In this document: piece by piece, positions 58,061 to 64,000 of the stretch
How positions within the stretch are numbered: the stretch's first letter is position 1
How the letters are laid out: each line of letters starts with the position of its first letter
From: Monoplex corrugatus
Lineage: Eukaryota > Mollusca > Gastropoda > Littorinimorpha > Ranellidae
Assembly (NCBI GenBank): GCA_030674185.1
Contig: CM060306.1
Location: forward strand, 48,293,132 to 48,357,131
Length of the DNA: 64,000 nt
Direction of reading: 5' to 3'
Position numbers and translations under genes: made by a program
Notes under the pieces: generated by a model
The model's input: the letters and a program-made list of their open reading frames with translations, nothing else
Database searches by the model: none
Told to the model about the DNA's origin: nothing

Positions 58061-58061
58061 C

Positions 58062-58230
58062 CTTTGTGGTATTCAATACGAGTGTGATGGACATGACCCC
58101 TGTACTTGAAGGAGATGGCCAGCAGGTATTTGTCATTGGAGGAATCCCGCACAAGGAAGGAGCCGTCACATTTGTCCATCAGTTTCACCTCAGCTTCATC
58201 ACATTTCAGCGGGCCCCAGTACCAACCACA
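58062..58230 (-). CDS. SOCS6/7: SOCS6/7-like protein, SH2 exon
   Basis: A 169-bp exon after the acceptor GATTTGGCAG (58231) and before the donor AAAG/GTACAT (58061). It encodes CGWYWGPLKCDEAEVKL, the start of the SH2 domain, then DGSFLVRDSSNDKYLLAISF, which holds the FLVRDS motif whose Arg contacts phosphotyrosine, and HHTRIEYHKG up to the split Gly codon completed in the next exon. Together with 51414-51736 this gives a complete SH2 plus SOCS box. The N-terminal part of the protein must lie at higher coordinates, and no such exon was recognised before 64000. Confidence 0.9.
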
Positions 58231-59150
<920 letters not shown>

Positions 59151-59670
59151 GTAGTAGCAGCACGTTTGTTACTCATCAACTAATGTAGTTTTGGTTTCTA
59201 TTCACTTGAATGCTGGCAGTTACTTTGGTACAGACATCACCAAATTCATAAATTCTCACAATGTCTGCATTCTTGCTGCCACAAGAATTGAACTCCTACG
59301 TATCAAGCAGTTTATGGTACTGGCATGAAAGATGTTAAATATTTCTTTTTCCTTTAAGCTGCAGAGGGTTTATTTGTGTACTGTTGTAGTATCTAAGTGG
59401 TCCACTCCCAGTTGTAACTGTGGTTAAGTGGGCACAATTATGTAATGAATTTACAACAAAAATGGTTAAAAGGAAATAACCTATATGAATGAAACTTGTT
59501 TCCTTCACACACACAATATGTATGTATATATATGCTCACATACCCTATGTAGAGAGAGAGACAATGACAAAGACATGATGTTTTATTTTCCAAAAAATGA
59601 AAGTTACTGGTCAAACATTTTTTTAAATCTGCTAATCTACAGACCTGCATAAAACTACAGATTATAATAA
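59151..59670. other. Noncoding, no gene seen
   Basis: Plain sequence between a microsatellite and LINE copy B. Confidence 0.6.
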
Positions 59671-59681
59671 TAACAATAATC
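59671..59681. repeat. Target-site duplication of LINE copy B, 3' side
   Basis: TAACAATAATC, identical to 63539-63549. Confidence 0.8.
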
Positions 59682-59743
59682 TAGTAGTAGTAGGCCTCCT
59701 TCGGTCATGACTGACCATGGACAAAGTACATCCGTTCTAATGT

Positions 59744-61597
59744 CTAGATGGGCTGTCTGCTTGGTCCAAGCAGCGTTGCCTGACTGTACAGACCAATGCG
59801 AGAGAGGCAGTCTCTGTTGCAGCGGTCGCATGTGTATGCTGATGCTGGTCTGTTGGCTGTCATCCCTTTTCTGCGAACTCGCTTTTCTGCTGCAGCAGCT
59901 GACAGTTTGTCCTCACCAATCCGCAGCTGTTTCTTGAGAGTAGTTCTCCAGCTGTTGCGGTCGTCTGCGAGGTCCTCCCAGGACTCAGTGTTGACCTCAA
60001 GCGCCTTCATGTCACGCTTGCAAACGTCTTTGTATCTCAGCTGTGGGCGGCCAATGTTTCTCTGCCCTGTGGCAAGCTCACCATAAAGGATGTCTTTTGG
60101 GATGCGACCATCTTCCATGTGGCGAACGTGGCCCAACCAGCGCAGCCGACGCTGTCTCAGCATGGTATGCATGGTTGGGAGGCCAGCGCAGGTTAGGACT
60201 TCGGTGTTGGTCACCTTGTCTTGCCAGGAAATGCCAAGTATGCGCCGTAGGCTTCTCAGGTGGAAGGTATTGAGCCTTTTCTCCTGATGAGCATGCGTGG
60301 TCCACGCCTCGCTGCCATACAGCAAGGTGCTGAGGACACAGGCGTTGTATACAGCCATCTTTGTCTTTGTGGTCAGCTTGGGATTTGTCCACACCCTTTG
60401 TGTGAGGCGGGCTAGTGTTGTGGCTGCCTTCCCGATCCTCTTGTCGACCTCTGTGTCAAGGGAGAGGTTATCGGTGATGGTGGACCCAAGATATGTGAAT
60501 TGATGGATGGCTTCAAGCTCGTAGTCATCAATGGTGATGGCTGGTGGAGATGGCGTGTCTTGGCCCAGGACGTTTGTCTTCTTAAGACTGATGGTCAGAC
60601 CAAAATCTTTGCAGGCCTGGGAGAAGCGGTCCATTAGTGACTGCAAGTCCCGCTGAGTATGGGTCACAACTGCGGCATCGTCGGCAAATAGCATGTCTCT
60701 GATGAGGGCTTCACGGACCTTTGTCCTTGCTCTGAGGCGGGCGAGGTTGAAGAGCCTGCCATCTGATCTGGTCCGCAGGTGGATCCCTTCTTGTGCTGTG
60801 TTGAACGCATGCCTCAGGAGGAGAGCGAAGAAGATTCCAAAGAGGGTTGGGGCCAGGACGCAGCCTTGTTTCACACCGCTGCGTACGTCGAAGGGCTTGG
60901 AGAGGTTTCCGTTGAACTGCACCATCCCTTTCATGTTTGAGTGGAAGGACTCAATTAAGCTGTGCAGTTTGGGGGGGCAGCCGATTTTTCTGAGAGCCCT
61001 GAAAAGGCCATCTCTGCTGACTAGGTCAAAGGCCTTGGTGAGGTCAATGAATGCCACATACAGGGGCATCCGCTGCTCTCTGCACTTCTCCTGGATTTGG
61101 CGAAGGGAGAAGACCATGTCTACCGTGGATCTCTCTGCTCGAAAACCACACTGTGATTCCGGGTAGACGCGTTCAGCCAGTTTCTGCAGGCGGATTAGGA
61201 GGACCCGAGCATAGACTTTGCCAACAATGCTGAGGAGCGAGATACCTCTGTAGTTGTTGCAGTCGCTCCTTTCGCCCTTGTTTTTGTACAGGGTGACGAT
61301 CTTGACGTCCCTCATGTCCTGTGGTACAAGCTCCCTCATTCCAACACTGACAGAGAACTGCTTGCAAAGGGTGCAGAAGAGAAGTCTTGCAGTGCTTGAT
61401 GAGGTCTGGGGGAATTCCGTCGTTGCCAGGTGCCTTCCCTGATGCCAGGCTACAATGGCCTTGCTGAGTTCGTCCACAGTTGGCTCTGCGTCAAGTTCTT
61501 CCATTACCGGCATGCACTTGATGGCATCGAGGGCTAAGGGGGACACCATGTTCTGTGTGGAGTAGAGGTCGGAGTAGTGTTCCGCCCATCTTTCCAT
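59744..61597 (-). pseudogene. LINE copy B reverse transcriptase (617 codons open, locally out of frame)
   Basis: The same RT as copy A, including GVKQGCVLAP and LFADDAAVV. Two compensating indels near 61451 and 61330 put about 40 residues in the wrong frame, replacing the GKAPGNDGIPPDL block. A two-base deletion near 59780 removes the last His and Cys of the terminal zinc finger and changes the C-terminus. The rest of the RT reads through. The start ATG at 61597 is just the first in this frame. Confidence 0.85.
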
Positions 61598-61604
61598 CTG
61601 TTGG

Positions 61605-62915
61605 CTAGGATTGCTGATTACTTCCCCAGTGGAGGATTTGAGGAGGCGATCTTGCTTTGTGTTGGTCCCAGTGCCTTCTTGATGCCATTATACATTCCTC
61701 GGATGTTGCCTCTTTCAGCAGCACTCTGTATCTCTTCGCTGAGCTCTGTCCAGTACTCGTTTGCGCAGCGCCTGGCGTTAAGCTGAACCTTACTTCTGGC
61801 AGCCCTGAGGATTTGCAGGTTCTTCTCACTGGGTGACCGTTATACTTGGTGAGTGCGGCACGCTTGGCCTCAACAGTGGGAGTCATCTCTGATGATTTGG
61901 CCTCAAACCAGTCGTGGGACTTCACAGTTTTCTTCCCAAAGGTGGCCATAGCAATGCGGTGCATGGTGTCTCGTAGCGTTTCCCATCTCTCAGTGGCAGA
62001 GTCTCTGGGCTGCAATGCATCGTATTCTCTCTGAAAGGCCTCTGCGAACTGTTCTACAAGATCTGGCTGAGACATCTTGCTGACGTCAATGCGAGGGTTC
62101 CCTTGTTTCTTTGAGCAGTGGAACTTCTTTGGTTGTAGCCTGATCTTGCAACATAGCAGAGAGTGGTCTGTGTCGCAGTCTGCGCTGTGATAAGAGCGAG
62201 TGTGGAGAACGTTTTTGATAGCGGCACGTCTTACTAGGATCAAATCCAGTTGGTGCCAATGTTTTGAGCGGGGATGCCTCCAGGAGACTTTGTGCTGAGG
62301 CTTCGTCTTGAAGAAGGAGTTGGCGATGCACAGTTCATGGCAGGCGCAAAACTCAAGCAGTCGCTGTCCATTCTCATTCATTTTCCCCACTCCAAAGGAA
62401 CCGAGGCAGAAGGGCCATGAGTCATTGTCTGCACCCACTCTGGCGTTGAAGTCGCCCAGGAGAACAAATTGTTCTGTCCTGGGGATGTTCCTTATAGTTG
62501 ATGCAAGATTTTCATAGAACTCATCCTTGGTGTCTGGAGAGGCGGACAGAGTTGGGGCATAAACGCTGATGAGAGTGACATAGCCTTCGGTGGTGTTGAG
62601 GCGGAGAGTCAAGAGTCGTTCTGAACCGCCGCTGCCTGGTTCAATCATGTTCAGCAGGCTGTTCCTTACTGCAAAGCCTACTCAGTGCTCTCTTGGGGCA
62701 TCAGAACTCTTTCCTTGCCAGAAGAAGGTGTAGTCCCTTTCCTTTAGTGTTCCTGAGTCAGCAAGCCGTGTTTCCTGCAGAGTGGCAATGTCCACAATGA
62801 GCCTCTTTAGTTCGCTGTTTATGACAGCGGTCTTTCTGGCGTCGCTGATGTCTTGCAGATCTTGGGAGAGCCCAGGCATCATTGTTCGGACATTCCAACA
62901 GCGCAGTTTCACTGC
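61605..62915 (-). pseudogene. LINE copy B endonuclease, one stop and one frameshift
   Basis: GCxNVRTM-type start, DIATLQETR, LLGDFNARVG, WHQLDLILV and CDTDHSLL are all present. A TGA at 62684-62682 replaces a Gly codon, and one base is missing near 61840. Several sites that are frameshifted in copy A are intact here, for example between 61860 and 62160. Confidence 0.85.
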
Positions 62916-63538
62916 TGATCCTTTTCCTGATCCGTTTCTTGAATTTGAATTTTTCTTTTTGTTTGGTGCGGTAATTAACGACCTGCTTGTCAGATTTTCT
63001 CCTAATCTTCATGCACCCAATGAAGAAGGCAGGTCGTGGCGGGACAACACCTAACTGGCTGGGGGCTGCCCAGCTTAGGTGGGCGGTAGCTGTCCAGTAA
63101 GACACGAAGGTCTCTCCCACCGTCAAAAGCAACCCCTGGCGTCAGCTCTACGCCAGTTGAGCAATGACTTATCACCAGTATCTGTTGCTTTCCGTGTTGT
63201 GCCGACACTAGTGTTAGTAGCGAGGCTGGAGTGTCCTCTCCAGGTCGTAGGTGCAGAGTGTTTGTGGATGAATGGACGGATGTAAGCCTGGGCAGTGTAA
63301 TATGGAAGACAGGCTGTTGCCCATGCAACTTGTCCCCCCTCTCCACCTCGCTGACAGATCCAAAGGAACAGCAGGCTGTTACGTTTTGGTGCCAACGCGG
63401 CCGCAGGAGCTGCCGGAAAGTGACAAAGTTTGCCATCCAACTGCCTTAGGGGCCCCACACCGGATTTACTGTCAGGGTTTACTTCCTTAGCTAGATGGCC
63501 GCAGGTAGCTCTCCAGAGCTGGCGCCCTTTGATGGATC

Positions 63539-63549
63539 TAACAATAATC
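63539..63549. repeat. Target-site duplication of LINE copy B, 5' side
   Basis: TAACAATAATC, identical to 59671-59681. Confidence 0.8.
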
Positions 63550-63759
63550 ATAATAACAACAATAACATTGATAATGATGATTATGATGGTGGTGGTGGTG
63601 ATGATGATAATGATGAAAAAAAAAGAAGATAAAAAATGAATACAGTAAAAATAAATAAATGGCTGTATGAAATATGAACATCAATGAAAGATAAAACCAA
63701 AGAAGACATATTTACATATGAAGAAATATGTAAACCTACTTAACACTACTGGGCAGCTT

Positions 63760-63793
<34 letters not shown>

Positions 63794-63879
63794 CACACAC
63801 ACATACACACATATGTGCAAACATACATTTTTACCACAATGCATGGGCAACAATACAGGGGACAGGAGAGAGGGGGGAG

Positions 63880-63966
<87 letters not shown>

Positions 63967-64000
63967 CATAACAAATGAAAGAAGAGAGAGAGAGAGAGAG
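63550..64000. repeat. Low-complexity end of the window
   Basis: GAT/GGT trinucleotide runs (about 63570-63620), a (CA)n run (about 63762-63806) and long (GA)n tracts (63873-64000) that continue past the window edge. No gene. Confidence 0.9.

Larger units (their letters stand above)
51737..58061 (-). other. 6.3-kb intron splitting the SOCS SH2 domain
   Basis: On the minus strand the intron begins GTACATG after CACAAAG at 58062 and ends TATGCTTTGCAG at 51737. It contains the whole minisatellite and the Gypsy element. Confidence 0.85.
59682..63538 (-). mobile_element. LINE copy B (same family as copy A, opposite strand)
   Basis: 3857 bp between two copies of TAACAATAATC. On the minus strand it starts GATCCATCAAAGGGCGCC and ends GGCCTACTACTACTA. 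The sequence is nearly the same as copy A over its whole length, differing by scattered substitutions and small indels. It lacks the first 170 bp or so of copy A, a 5' truncation typical of target-primed reverse transcription. It is inserted in an AT-rich ATT-type stretch. Confidence 0.9.

Noticed and set aside
60078..61233. Plus- and minus-strand frames inside LINE copy B, and the equivalents at 19887-21324 in copy A
   Set aside because: Shadow frames of the reverse transcriptase.

Overview
The window reads as eukaryotic, almost certainly metazoan, repeat-rich nuclear DNA. Genes are interrupted by GT-AG introns, dinucleotide microsatellites are very abundant, and there are APE-type LINEs, a Tc1-like DNA transposon, a Ty3/Gypsy element, tRNA-derived SINEs and TTAA-bounded elements. 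The styles of the TRIM and SOCS proteins, the (TG)n-linked repeats and the RT families suggest a mollusc, perhaps a gastropod; this assignment is an inference.

Two host genes are supported, both on the minus strand. The first is a TRIM-type RING/B-box/coiled-coil E3 ligase with a beta-propeller-like C-terminus. Exon 1 is 32742-32195 and the last exon 6170-4794, with perfect phase-0 splice sites, and a 26-kb intron separates them. Exon 1 carries a one-base frameshift inside B-box 2. The second is a SOCS6/7-like protein: an SH2 exon (58230-58062) and a final SH2/SOCS-box exon (51736-51414), separated by a 6.3-kb intron. Its 5' exons were not found.

The TRIM intron is a transposon graveyard: a Tc1-like DD34E element (7418-9003), a 57-bp tandem array, a large foldback (10859-11567), a TTAA-bounded 2.5-kb element carrying a LINE fragment (14824-17373), a nearly full-length LINE (copy A, about 17415-21435), a decayed tyrosine-recombinase/zinc-finger gene (22541-24960), and three other LINE fragments. 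The SOCS intron holds a roughly 2.7-kb minisatellite of 24/48-bp units, directly abutted by a 5'-truncated Gypsy element (54790-57384) and followed by more minisatellite.

Between and around the genes lie six copies of a roughly 190-bp nested palindromic TTAA element, three copies of one SINE family, and a second copy of the LINE (copy B, 59682-63538) in opposite orientation with an 11-bp target-site duplication. A and B form a nearly identical inverted pair about 38 kb apart.

The most unusual items are the nested TTAA palindromes, the decayed tyrosine-recombinase gene, the intronic minisatellite whose units repeat forkhead-like and RUNX-like core motifs, and the 11-bp TSD that fixes the ends of LINE copy B. 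Many coding lesions are one-base indels, so some frameshifts, including that in the TRIM gene, could be residual assembly errors.
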